Below, piece after piece: positions 32,934-43,147 of a stretch of 64,000 nt of DNA; position 1 is the stretch's first letter, and each line of letters opens with the position of its first letter. The stretch is from Cannabis sativa. Its lineage: Eukaryota; Streptophyta; Magnoliopsida; Rosales; Cannabaceae. Below the pieces are notes generated by a model. The model was not told the DNA's origin, searched no databases, and was given only the letters and a program-made list of their open reading frames with translations. The position numbers and the translations under genes are program-made. The stretch is taken from NCBI RefSeq assembly GCF_029168945.1, contig NC_083604.1:35769686-35833685 (forward strand). Reading direction: 5' to 3'.

Positions 32934-34896
32934 CTACATGTTTGAACTTCTGCATGATTTCGCGAACGATGGCTAAGTATTTAACCAATCTTCCGCCTCT
33001 CGCTAGGTATTCTCCACTTACTTGACATACCACGATTTGAGAGTCGCTAAATGCTTGTAGGTATTCGACTTTCATCTCGAGAGCTAATTTCAGACCTGCG
33101 ATTAAAGCCTCATACTCGGCTTCATTGTTAGATGCAGAGAATTCGAAACGTAGAGCAGCGTGTACCTTGAAATTATTGGGACTGATTAACAATATCCCAC
33201 TGCCAGAACCTTCATTATTTGAGGCCCCATCGACATACAATGTCCATATCTCTTTGTCTATCATGGCGATGTCATTTCCACCCTCTACAACCGCTACCTC
33301 TGTGCTCGGGAACTCAAGTATAAAATCTGCTAGGGCTTGCCCCTTGATCGCGGTTCTTGGTTTATACTTGATGTCGAACTGACTCAACTCCATAGCCCAC
33401 TTTAATAATCTCCCCGATGCCTCTGGCTTTGCCAAAACCTGTCTTAAGGGGAAGTTTGTCAAAACTTCAATGCTGTGAGCCTGGAAATAAGGTCGCAATT
33501 TTCTTGAGGATATTATCAAGGCAAAAGCTAGTTTCTCCATCTGAGGGTAACGCGTCTCGGCGTCCAATAATCGCTTACTGACGTAGTACACCGGGTGCTG
33601 ACGTCCTTGGTCCTCGCGAACAAGTACTGAACTGATCGCATACTCGGAGACTGCTAAATAAATAGACAAGACCTCTCCGGGCAACGGTTTTGATAGTATT
33701 GGAGGTTGCCCCAGATGCGTTTTTAACGCTCGAAAAGCCTGCTCGCATTTCTCGTCCCATTGGAACCTCTTGTTACCCTTCAGGATCTGAAAAAACTCTT
33801 TACACTTGTCAGAGGATCTGGATATGAAGCGGTTTAAGGCCGCGACTTTGCCTGTGAGGCTCTGAACCTCCTTTGGCTTAGTTGGAGACGGCATTTCTAC
33901 CAACGCTCTAATCTTCGCAGGATTGGCTTCTATTCCTCGCTGATTTACCATAAAACCGAGGAATTTTCCGGAACCCACCCCAAAGACGCATTTTAAGGGG
34001 TTTAGACGCATCTTATATCGTCGCAATATGTCGAACATGGCCTGCAAGTGCGCGATATGATCCTCCGCATGTTGCGACTTTACGAGCATATCGTCAACAT
34101 ATACCTCCATTGTCTTTCCAATCAGATCTGCGAACATCATATTCACTAGCCTTTGGTAAGTCGCACCTGCGTTTATTAAACCAAAAGGCATGACCTTGTA
34201 ACAGTATAATCCTCGATCAGTAATGAACGAGGTATGTTCCTGGTCTGGTTCGTACATCGGGATTTGATTGTATCCCGAGTATGCATCCATGAAGCTTAAA
34301 AGTGCGTGGCCTGCAGTGGCATCGACAAGCTGGTCGATGCTAGGAAGAGGAAAGCTGTCTTTGGGACAGGCTTTGTTCAAATCTGTAAAGTCAACGCATG
34401 TACGCCATGAGCCATTGGGCTTTGGCACGAGTACCGGATTGGCTAACCAGTCGGGGTAAAATGACTCCCGTATAAAGCCGCAGGCAAGGAGGCGGTCAAC
34501 TTCTTCTTTCAGCGCTTGGTACCTCGCGGGGTCCATTTTGCGGCGCTTTTGTCGGACACCTCGCACTTCGGGGTCAATGTTCAAGCGATGACACATGACC
34601 TGTGGAGATATCCCGACCATATCTGAATGTTTCCAGGCAAAAATATCAAGATTTTGTTTCAGAAAAGTTGTTAATTGTTCTCGCAACTGTATGTTTAATC
34701 TAGAACCAATTTTTAAAACCTTGTTATTATCTACAGGATCTATAGGTACCTCGATTGTGTCTTCCGCGGCTTGGGCTGCGGCGGTGTGATCAAGGATTCT
34801 CGGATCCAAATCCGGTTTGTCTATGTGCGGTACCTCCTCGATCCTGAGGATCTCCTGGCGAGGTGGTGGTGCGTCCAAAAGGTGGATAACATTCAC
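32869..34896 (-). CDS. Tat-1 reverse transcriptase and RNase H segment of pol
   Basis: 675 codons without interruption. The RT domain spans about residues 110-330, with VPKPNGSWRTCVDFTDLNKA, MPFGLINAGATYQR and the catalytic YVDD at 266-269. A connection and RNase H-like part follows (about 380-530). A second RNase H begins at WTLYVDGASN (Asp556), with NNEAEYEAL and SDSQ (Asp618). Two RNase H-like units in series are a known trait of the Tat lineage. The product makes cDNA from the element RNA. The reading frame is open at both ends into protease and integrase, so this is a polyprotein part, not a separate gene. Confidence 0.95.
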   Translation of the reverse strand: MNVIHLLDAPPPRQEILRIEEVPHIDKPDLDPRILDHTAAAQAAEDTIEVPIDPVDNNKVLKIGSRLNIQLREQLTTFLKQNLDIFAWKHSDMVGISPQVMCHRLNIDPEVRGVRQKRRKMDPARYQALKEEVDRLLACGFIRESFYPDWLANPVLVPKPNGSWRTCVDFTDLNKACPKDSFPLPSIDQLVDATAGHALLSFMDAYSGYNQIPMYEPDQEHTSFITDRGLYCYKVMPFGLINAGATYQRLVNMMFADLIGKTMEVYVDDMLVKSQHAEDHIAHLQAMFDILRRYKMRLNPLKCVFGVGSGKFLGFMVNQRGIEANPAKIRALVEMPSPTKPKEVQSLTGKVAALNRFISRSSDKCKEFFQILKGNKRFQWDEKCEQAFRALKTHLGQPPILSKPLPGEVLSIYLAVSEYAISSVLVREDQGRQHPVYYVSKRLLDAETRYPQMEKLAFALIISSRKLRPYFQAHSIEVLTNFPLRQVLAKPEASGRLLKWAMELSQFDIKYKPRTAIKGQALADFILEFPSTEVAVVEGGNDIAMIDKEIWTLYVDGASNNEGSGSGILLISPNNFKVHAALRFEFSASNNEAEYEALIAGLKLALEMKVEYLQAFSDSQIVVCQVSGEYLARGGRLVKYLAIVREIMQKFKHVVVSRVPRTQNAHADALAVGLH

Positions 34897-35586
34897 TGTC
34901 CTTTTTTCTGCGAGCTTGATGTACCGCGTTGTAACATTCTCGAGAGTCAGATTGGACTCCCCTCACTGATCCTACTCCAGAGGGAGTAGGGAACTTCATT
35001 GTTAGATGATAGATCGAAGTTACGATCTTCATCTCCTTCAGAATTGGCCGTCCAATTACGGCGTTATATGCTGAGTATTGATCAATTACTGCGAAGTCGG
35101 CCATCGACTTGGCAGTTATTTCGCGCTTCCCAAAGTGATTGGGAGTTTGATCATCCCTTTGATAGCTATGACATCTCCCGTGAAACCATAGATGCTCGAT
35201 GTCATTGGCCGCAAATCTTTTTCTTGTAGCCCCATTTGCTTGAAGGCTTGGAAGTTCAGTAAATTCACCGAACTTCCATTGTCGACCAATATGCGATGGA
35301 CGTTATCTCCACCTATATTGGCGACTATCACAAGTGCGTCAGAATGCGGGTGGTGGACCCATCTCGCATCGCTCTCCATAAAGACAATGTCCTCGCATTC
35401 TCTCTTGAAGAGCTTCTCTGGCCGTTCACCAAGATTGTTCACATTGGTAAGCGGCTTCTCTTTGGCTTCTCTGGCATATCGTTCCTGTGATTTGCGAGAG
35501 TCGCCTGCGATGTGCGGTCCTCCGATTATAGTCGGGATATTGCGAGGTGTTCGGAGCCACTCGCATTCGGTTTTCTCCTTTGTCAT
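34790..35586 (-). pseudogene. Tat-1 aspartic protease region
   Basis: 35116-35586 has the retropepsin site ILVDNGSSVNLL followed by YGFTGDVIAIKGMIKLPITL. 34790-35104, in another frame, continues with YNAVIGRPIL, the typical end of the domain. It cleaves the polyprotein in intact members. DNGSS replaces the common DTGA/DSGA motif, as is usual in this lineage. Confidence 0.9.
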
Positions 35587-37515
35587 CCGCTAGGGGGTGA
35601 CTTTCCTCGCTCCTTTTATACTTGTCGAATTTTCCCCTTCTGATCAATTCTTCAATTTCGTCCTGCAATACCCAACACTCCAGGGTAGTGTGGCCGATAT
35701 CCTTGTGGTACTTACAGAACTTTTTGGGGTCTCTTCGGTCGCGATTTCCCCTGATGGGGGGTGGCTTCTTGAAGACGCCGTTCCTTTCCTCAACCGCATA
35801 GATGTGGTCTCGAGGTACGGCAAGTTCGGTATAATTGACGAAGCGAGGTCCTCCTTTTCTTTTGGGCGAGGACTCCTTTTTTGGAGGCGACTTAGCCAAC
35901 TTCGGGCTCCGCGGTTTGCGTGGGCTGCGTCTTCTGGGGCTTCGGCCTCTGGAATTCTTTCCTCGCGGACTGCGGGACCGTGACCGCGGCATGGGTGATC
36001 GCCGCTTGTTCTTGCCCTTCTCCAATTCCGCCAAGGAGTTCTCGATTCTCTTATGAGGTTCGGCCATGGCGAAGAATTCTACCAAGGATTCTGGCCTTCG
36101 GGCCTGTAGCTCCTTCCAAAAGTCGGTTCTTGGCAAGACACCTGTTATTAGCATGCAAACAAGCGAAGACTCGGGGGCCTTCTCAACTTTTGTTACTTCA
36201 GCGTTAAAACGCTTGAAATAATTCTGCAAAGACTCACCAGGTTCTTGCTTGATGTTTGCCAAAGTCGTATAGGGTGGCCTATACGTCATCGTGGCCTGGA
36301 AATGTGTGAGAAATAGATCGACGAAGTTCTCCCATGTCGATATCGATGCCTCTGGTAATTGAGTGAACCAATCATGGGCATTCTCCTCGAGTGTGGCCGC
36401 GAGAATGCGACACTTCGCGAGTTGCGGCACCTGGTCCACTTCCATTATGGTGTTAAATTTTTCTAGGTAGTCTAACGGGTTAGAAGTACCTTTATATTTG
36501 AGGGATTCGGATAAACTAACCCCTTTGGAAGTTGGGCCCGCCGCACTTCGCGTAAAAGGCGAGGTGCCGTGCGGCTTGTATATGGGCTTACGTCGTCGCT
36601 CGAGCATCTTCAAAGCTTGCGAAGCATACTTTGGTCGATTCCTCCCGTCGCAGAGGTGGAGTTGCTACAACAGTGGGGCTCGCAGCCACTGCGGCAAGGT
36701 TCGAAGGGATATTAATCCCAGTGGTCGCGATCGGCGCGATGGGCGGGTTATTAACTGTGTTGACACCCTGATCGCCCGTATGGGGATCATGGAGCGTCTC
36801 CGTGTTATGCGGGCCGCGGGAGCGCGCCCTAAAGACTGCATTGAGATGATCACGCATCACCTCGGTGTACACGGTAGCGTCCTCCTTGCCGTGTTTGCAC
36901 GCAGCCGCACCTCGTATACCCGCTGGAGTACGGTCATGCGAGGACGAAGAGGCTGACTCTGCGTCGTTATCTCGAGGGTGACGACTGCGAGGGTTGCGGC
37001 GCTCAGGATCCTCGTCGGTTTGTGCGCTCTGGTTAGGCAACCTTGCGTATTGGTCTCTTGACGTCGGGTGGTTCAAGTCCAAGATTTCAGGATCAGTTCT
37101 TCGTTCCCTGCGTGCATGGTTAGTTTGACGTCGAGAAACCGTTACCTGAGGGTTTTCGTTACGAACAGCAGGGACCCGAGGAGGGCGTCGAGCTCGGCTC
37201 TGTCCATCCACCTCAGCTTGTAGTGCTCGCAGCTGATCCTGGATTGCGGCGTATTGATCAGTCGTGAGCTGGACCACTCCTTCGGACACGACCGCCGGGT
37301 GACAGGGGAAAGTGCATGGTTGCTGGTGGTGTGGACGTGCCTCCGACTTGAGGACCAGTTGTTTCTGGGAATAGGTTGAGTGGTCTGATGTTGCTCCTCC
37401 CTACCCCGCCGTTGATGACGTCTACAGGTGGCACTCCGGTTCCAGGCAATGGTATGCTCATCGTTCCAATGTTGATGGATTCATTGTTAGCTCCGTTAGC
37501 GTGATTTCCAGCCAT
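35426..37515 (-). pseudogene. Tat-1 gag
   Basis: The likely start is ATG 37515 (MAGNHANGANNESINIG). The frame changes near 37290 (into QLTTDQYAAIQDQLRALQAE) and again near 36600. The capsid-like core is KYKGTSNPLDYLEKFNTIME, ATLEENAHDWFTQLPEASI and NIKQEPGESLQNYFKRFNAE. A long Arg/Ser-rich segment follows, then CKYHKDIGHTTLEC, a CCHC-type knuckle with His in the second zinc position. It packages element RNA in intact members. Confidence 0.9.
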
Positions 37516-37578
37516 GTTGAGTGATGTTCTTTGAAGTGAATAAAATCTTACAGTCGAATTCCCACAGACGGCGCCAAA
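37516..37578 (-). other. Primer binding site and leader of Tat-1
   Basis: The minus strand reads TTTGGCGCCGTCTGTGGG immediately after the LTR end, a PBS type widespread in plant Ty3/gypsy elements. The primer tRNA was not assigned. Confidence 0.75.
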
Positions 37579-38447
37579 TGTTGTTACTGATATTTCGCAA
37601 CACCAAAAAGTACAATTTAACTGGTAAAAGAGAGAATTATTTGAGAGATGACAAATGCGAGTATTCAACCTAGAATGGCGAGTACTCGAATAGGAATGCG
37701 AGAGTAAACAACAAAGCTGGAAAAATAAATGAGACGGTGAATTATAGTGGTTCAGTCAGATTTCGTTCTGCTTAGTCCACTGTAGCAAGGGATTCGTAGG
37801 TGCATTTTCACGGTGGATCACCCCTTTATATACAAAGCAGGTGCCCAATCGGTTACATGAGGATCACATTTATTGTTAATCCATTATTTACACATTGAAT
37901 TGCAATGACTAAACTCAAACAACGTTAACATTAATAAATGTATGACAGTTACTGAATTCATCAACGTATGCGTCTTTCGCATCTGCGAGTTGACCGTTCA
38001 TGTTCCGTCTGTTGAGCTCGTAGGATCGCACATACGTTTGGAACGTCTGCGTCCTTAAGTAATCGCCCGTTGTAGACGTCGCATGTTGAAGCTGGTAACA
38101 TCTGGACATGCGAACTTATATTGGTCTGTTAGGGCTGTTGGGTCGCTGGGACCAAAACTGCCTCATAGGGCATCGGTCTCCATACTCGTCGCGGAGGTAT
38201 AGAGGGAGACACTCGCGCATGTTCTGACATATGCGAGCTGGGTCTACCCCGCATGATGAGGATTATGGTTATGCGGTGTGAATTAGGTCGCACCCGCAAT
38301 ATCTCGCTGGTTTTATCCTGGGCGAGGTCTAAACTTCGAGAAGTCTCTCACGGACATTTTAGCTTCCATTGGGAATCTGAATACACGTGTCCTTTTAAAG
38401 AGGAGTCTGGTCTCGAGTTTCTAGGTGAGAGAAATCTCACTATAACA
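37579..38447 (-). repeat. 5' LTR of Tat-1
   Basis: 869 bp, nearly identical to 26938-27805. Differences include two short scrambled patches (around 37752 and 38127). TATA as in the partner LTR, near 37824. Confidence 0.95.
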
Positions 38448-39079
38448 CATCAAATGCAAATATTATATAAAATATTAAATCAATGTGTGCAGGTGCACTG
38501 TAAAACCTATTAATGATTAATATATTTTTTTAAAACAAAATAATTAAATATATAAAATTATAAATATTAAATATGATTGGATGGACATTGGATGATATTG
38601 GATTGGATCGGTTCGGTTATCCATTAGATCGGATGTCTCATCCAACATCCGATCCGATCCGATTGGATTTTTAAAATTTGCATCCGATCCGATCCAATTA
38701 TGATTGGATATCCGATTCTATTGGATCGGTTGGGATTGGATCGGTCGGTTGGGATTGGATTGGATGACTTTCTGCACACCCCTATGAGGAGGAATAAAAA
38801 TATAAGAATAGGAATGGAAATGAAAATTAAAATAGGAATTGAATGGAATAAAATTTAAAATACATAAAAAAACTAATAAGAAAATTATTAAATTTTTTCA
38901 AATCTTGCATTGGAATGGTCTTTTATTCTATTTCAAAATAAAATAGTCATTCCACCAAAATTATGGAAAGATCATTCCATCGAATTGGCATTCCAATAGT
39001 TTTAAATGCAATCAAACTAAAGAATGGAATAAAAATTATTTCTATTCCATTTCATTACCTCTAACCAAACGCCATCTAA

Positions 39080-40861
39080 GAGGCAGAGGAAGTGAGAGCA
39101 TATGGGGTTATTTGTGCCCCTTTCTCAATTTTTTATAATATAAATTTTAGAATATTTTTACATTTTGATGCTATAATTTTTTTTTATTTATTTATGTTCT
39201 TACATATTTTATATTTTTCTCGGTTTCTCAAGGTACACGTGTTACCATCAAAATGCAGGATTTAGTGATGAGGTGTCTTCACCTTGGTGGATATAGTAAT
39301 GTTCAAAGAGCGAATCAACTTAAGGGTGTCCTGGCCCCAAGATGATCCTCATACGCTAAACCTTCTTAAGAAGATGCTCCCGACATCTCAACAAGGAAGC
39401 AAAGTGCAGAACGAGGAACGTCTCGACTGGGACCTCGCTCAAGAAGCAACAAAGGGAAAGGAAACATTGTCTTGTATGGTTTTGGCACTTCTTCTCGGAC
39501 GTGATTCCCACCAAAAAGGCCAGAAGACTTACACGCAACATTTTCTTGCGTCAGAAGAGTAATGTAGACTTGTCCCTTCCGTACATACTATAAAGGTTGG
39601 ACCTTATTGCCTAAAGGTATGACCTTTACAAAGAGAGTATAAACATTAAGATATGCACACCCACTCCTCTATCTGACATTCCCTTTTACCAACACGAAAA
39701 GTTACGGCTAGCAACTGCACTTGTCATGTCAACATAGGACAAGTCACATCAACATCATCTACCACTTTAATTGGGCTTCCCCATTGGGCCCAACAGTTTC
39801 AAATGTCGTTGTTAAGTATTGTAATCAGTCACATTAAAGGCTAATTATATTTAATTAGCTTATTAATTAAATAGGCTTTTGCTATTAAGGCCTAAGGGTG
39901 TCCTTGCCAATAAATAGAGCAACACCTGCATTATGAGAGAACACTGCTAAAATTGTGAGAGAATTCTTATTCTTGTGCTCATACAACATCCCCCAATCGT
40001 TTGAAATTATACATATCAAATCGTTTTATTTTTGCATTAATTTTACAAACTAAACAAATTAATATGTAAAACAACCTAGAATTATGTTTCTAATTGATTT
40101 GCAATAATAGAGGTTCAAGTGAACATACTTACTATTAACGCAAATTTTCGTTAACTAAATTTGAGCCTCATAATATTGATTTCACACAGAAAAAATAAAA
40201 GTTATAAAAATAGAAATATGAACACAAGGTTTTTTACGTGGTTTTGCAGTTAAAATTCTGCATAGTCCACGAGTCAATCTTATTCAGATTTTTGAGTATT
40301 TTTCAGGGCCTCTTTCGTATGAGTTTTTTCGTCCCTTTTTTGCTCTTGTTTGTCACTATTTATTATTACATAGTGGACAATTATTTACAAAGTTAACTGG
40401 AATATGTTTATAGCAATTATCCCTAAAATCGTGGGATTTGATTACATATCACGTAGTGTAAATGCGGTTTATTATTTAAAAATCGTATAGCTCTGATTTT
40501 CTCACTTTTACTGGGTCAAAATAATCGTGTATTAAACACGTCTTTAATTGTTGTATCTGGAGATGTCTCGACAGAAACTTGGTTACAATGATCCTAATAA
40601 CGAGATGGGGCCATTCTTCTTTCCAAGGTCGATAATGTATGTCTGGCGTCGATCGCGGTTCTTATTTACAAAGAACCATTTTGACTCGCCAGGGTTGTAA
40701 GCCTCGTTACCGTTAGCTGGATGAAGCTATAAAAAGTCTTCCTATAGCGAGTGGTCACCTCACTTACTTGCTCTTGAGCCGATCTGACTTTTACACTTAG
40801 TTTGTTCATTATACGCTAAGCACCTTCACGATTGATACGGGTCGCTTTCTTTGGTACCTCG
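39080..40861. repeat. LTR debris
   Basis: No gene is seen. Around 39885-39990 a short TATA-like AATAAATAG precedes an R-U5-like stretch on the + strand. At 40231-40276 TTTTTACGTGG and TAGTCCACGAGTC recur with the spacing seen in Tat LTRs, in minus orientation. The copia LTR at 40862 inserted into this (left 5 bases CCTCG). Confidence 0.5.
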
Positions 40862-42718
40862 TGTTGGAAATATTTTACCAGGATCTAGATTTACTACCAA
40901 TTATGTTTGATTAACATCCTAATATGAATTCTAAAACAATGAAATAAACACATAAGCGTTTAAGAAAACCTTACATTGGGTGCAGCGAAATATAATGACT
41001 CCTTCCATTCAGATCTCTAGCCCTTGATTCCTTTCTGTAGCAGAGCATTATCAAGATCTGAATCTGGATCTCTTTCTCTCCTTCTTTGATGCTGATTTTC
41101 CACAGTATTACATACTATGATTGAGGTACCACTTGATGTGTGTTGGCACTACTCATTCACTCAAGGATTTTTCGAAATTTAAAGAGAGAAGAAAAGAGAG
41201 AGGAAAGTGGCAGCTCAGGAATTCTCTCTGAAAAGAATGAGATGCAATTGTGTGTTGTTTCCTGAAGCCATTACTTTCTATTTATAGAATGCCCTCTAGG
41301 TTTAGGTTAGAATTGTATGGCATTAAAATAATGAAAAAATAAAATGGTAAAAGCCTATGCATAGTGGGCGGCCCATATAAGAAAATTGGGCCTCACTTTG
41401 CAACTTTTCCATTTTGTTATTTTTCATTCCCATGTTCTCAAAAATGCCAATTTTCCAATTTTAACCATTTAAATGCCAATTCTAATTATTTAATAACTTA
41501 AAAATAATTATTAAATAATATTGTCATTTAATATATTTATTAATTTAGACATATAAAGTATCTTAATCAATAAATAAACCTAGAATCTCTTTTCTTTACA
41601 ATTTCGCCCTTGCTTAGTGAAAAATTCATAAAGTAGACATAGTCTAACTTTAGAATTATAATTGATTAATTAAAATCAATTAACTGAGTCTTACAAGCAG
41701 TATGGTCTCTACTAGTATGGGGACCATGGGCCTATATTTCTGAGCTTCCAATAAGTCGAACCGAATTTACCAAGTAAATTCCTTAACTTATTAATTTCTT
41801 ATTGAATCCACACTTAGAACTTGGAATTGCACCCTTAGTCATATAGAACGCTCTATATGTTCCATGATATAGACACGTCATTAGTTATTTATTGTTATAA
41901 TCCTAATGTGATCAATGACCCTCTAATAGATGATCTACATTGAATAGGCACTAAAAATTATCGTTACACCTTCAATGTATTTTATCCTTAAAACACTTAG
42001 CTCCGTATAAATGATATTTCAGCGAAGTGAAATGAGATCTCCACCATTTATCTCTGTTTAGCCAAGCTCGAAGGATATCATCGTTTCACTTCTAAATTCC
42101 TATAGAAGTTATAGACTCCATATTTATGTTAGCGCTCCCACTCAATTATATTATCATGTTCCCAAAATGTACGTATCACCCTGACCCAAAAGTAGGCTTA
42201 ACTAACAAATCAAAGAACATGTATAATACTCTTGAGATCGAACCTAAACATATCAGGATTAAGATCGTTTGATCTAGGATCAACGGGTGATATTGAATTG
42301 AATAGATATTACGGTAAATTTTAACATATCTAATCAAAGTTCAATATCGGTCCATTCCGATGTATACTCCATACATCCGATACTGGTAAACTTTGCCAAT
42401 GCCCTGGAAAGGACATAACACTTATCCAAGGTGTAAGAATACCTATCGCTGATTATCATGTCAGTCTAAATCCAGTGAACTGACAAATCAGGGAATAAAC
42501 TTTCGAACATATAATTAAGATTATATTCCACTATGTTGACAACACTATAATCATTAACAAATTCATATGTTCTGGACTTAAATAGAATTCATACATTATA
42601 TATATAATCATGAAATAAATCATGTGAACCATGCAACATAAAATGTTATTTTTATCTTTATTAATAAGAAAATCTGATTATATTGAAATGAGTTTTATTT
42701 AGGGCACAAAACCCAACA
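40862..42718 (-). repeat. 3' LTR of Ty1/copia element (copy C)
   Basis: Reverse-complement relative of the LTR at 1038-2932, from TGTTGGAAATATT to AAAACCCAACA, about 1,857 bp. The polypurine tract follows at 42719 (rc of ACTCCCACTTGCAC). It is diverged from copies A and D. Confidence 0.9.
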
Positions 42719-43147
42719 AACTCCCACTTGCACTTATATAAAACAAAATGTGCAATTCAAATAATCTCAACACCTTGATATACAAATCAAATGTAGTAGT
42801 AGTAAACTCCTCGTAATAGGATTTGACAGGTTGAATTAAACACAACCTCTTCTCCACCATTACTCTTCCTTAATCACAAAATCCTTGATATTGTGAAATT
42901 CCTCTCTATATGTCTACTCTCTTACGATACTGGATTCTATACTTTTGGCAACTACTTTTGGTTATTCAGGAAATAACACTTGTAGTTAAGACAAGTTGGA
43001 ACGGTGCCACAAATGTCTAGAATTTTTCTTAGACTGAATAAGTACCTTTCTTGCAACTTTAACATTCAGTCTCTCTCTGGTAAACTAAGAGACTTCAGAT
43101 AGGTTTTTACACTTCTCCAAAATCACTACTCCACCCCAGAGTAATCA
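42719..43147 (-). mobile_element. Short internal piece of copia copy C
   Basis: Collinear with 46897-47330 and then breaks off at AGTAATCA, where a different sequence starts with TGTAAAGACCG. Non-coding. Confidence 0.8.

Larger units (their letters stand above)
26938..38447 (-). mobile_element. Full-length Tat-lineage Ty3/gypsy retrotransposon (Tat-1)
   Basis: An 11,510-bp element with LTRs 26938-27805 and 37579-38447 and a perfect 5-bp target duplication CATCA (26933-26937, 38448-38452). Pol order is protease, RT, RNase H, integrase, on the minus strand. A second coding region, on the opposite strand, lies between integrase and the 3' LTR, which is the known layout of several Tat members such as Grande. 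The LTRs differ by a handful of substitutions and short patches, so the insertion is fairly young. Confidence 0.96.
26521..38784. mobile_element. GGATTGGATC-rich element (unclassified) hosting a Tat insertion
   Basis: 26521-26937 and 38453-38784 are made mostly of GGATTGGAT, CCGATCC and CATCCAAT words, and together form about 750 bp. The right end reads TGCACACCCCTA, a terminus common in plant hAT-type MITEs, but the left end does not form a matching inverted repeat, so the class is uncertain. It inserted in the MITE (TGAGGA duplication) and was itself entered by the Tat element (CATCA duplication). Confidence 0.6.
26502..39076. mobile_element. Tourist-like MITE split by later insertions
   Basis: The left end GGTCGCGTTTGGTTGAGGA (26502-26520) and the right part (38785-39076, ending ACCAAACGCCATC) together rebuild the family seen at 22371-22703. 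The MITE is flanked by TAA at 26499-26501 and 39077-39079, the expected 3-bp PIF/Harbinger target. TGAGGA occurs at both break edges (26515-26520 and 38785-38790), so the insertion that split it duplicated about 6 bases. Confidence 0.78.

Noticed and set aside
39284..39562. 92-codon open frame on the + strand
   Set aside because: No recognisable domain, no promoter or splice context, and it lies in LTR debris.
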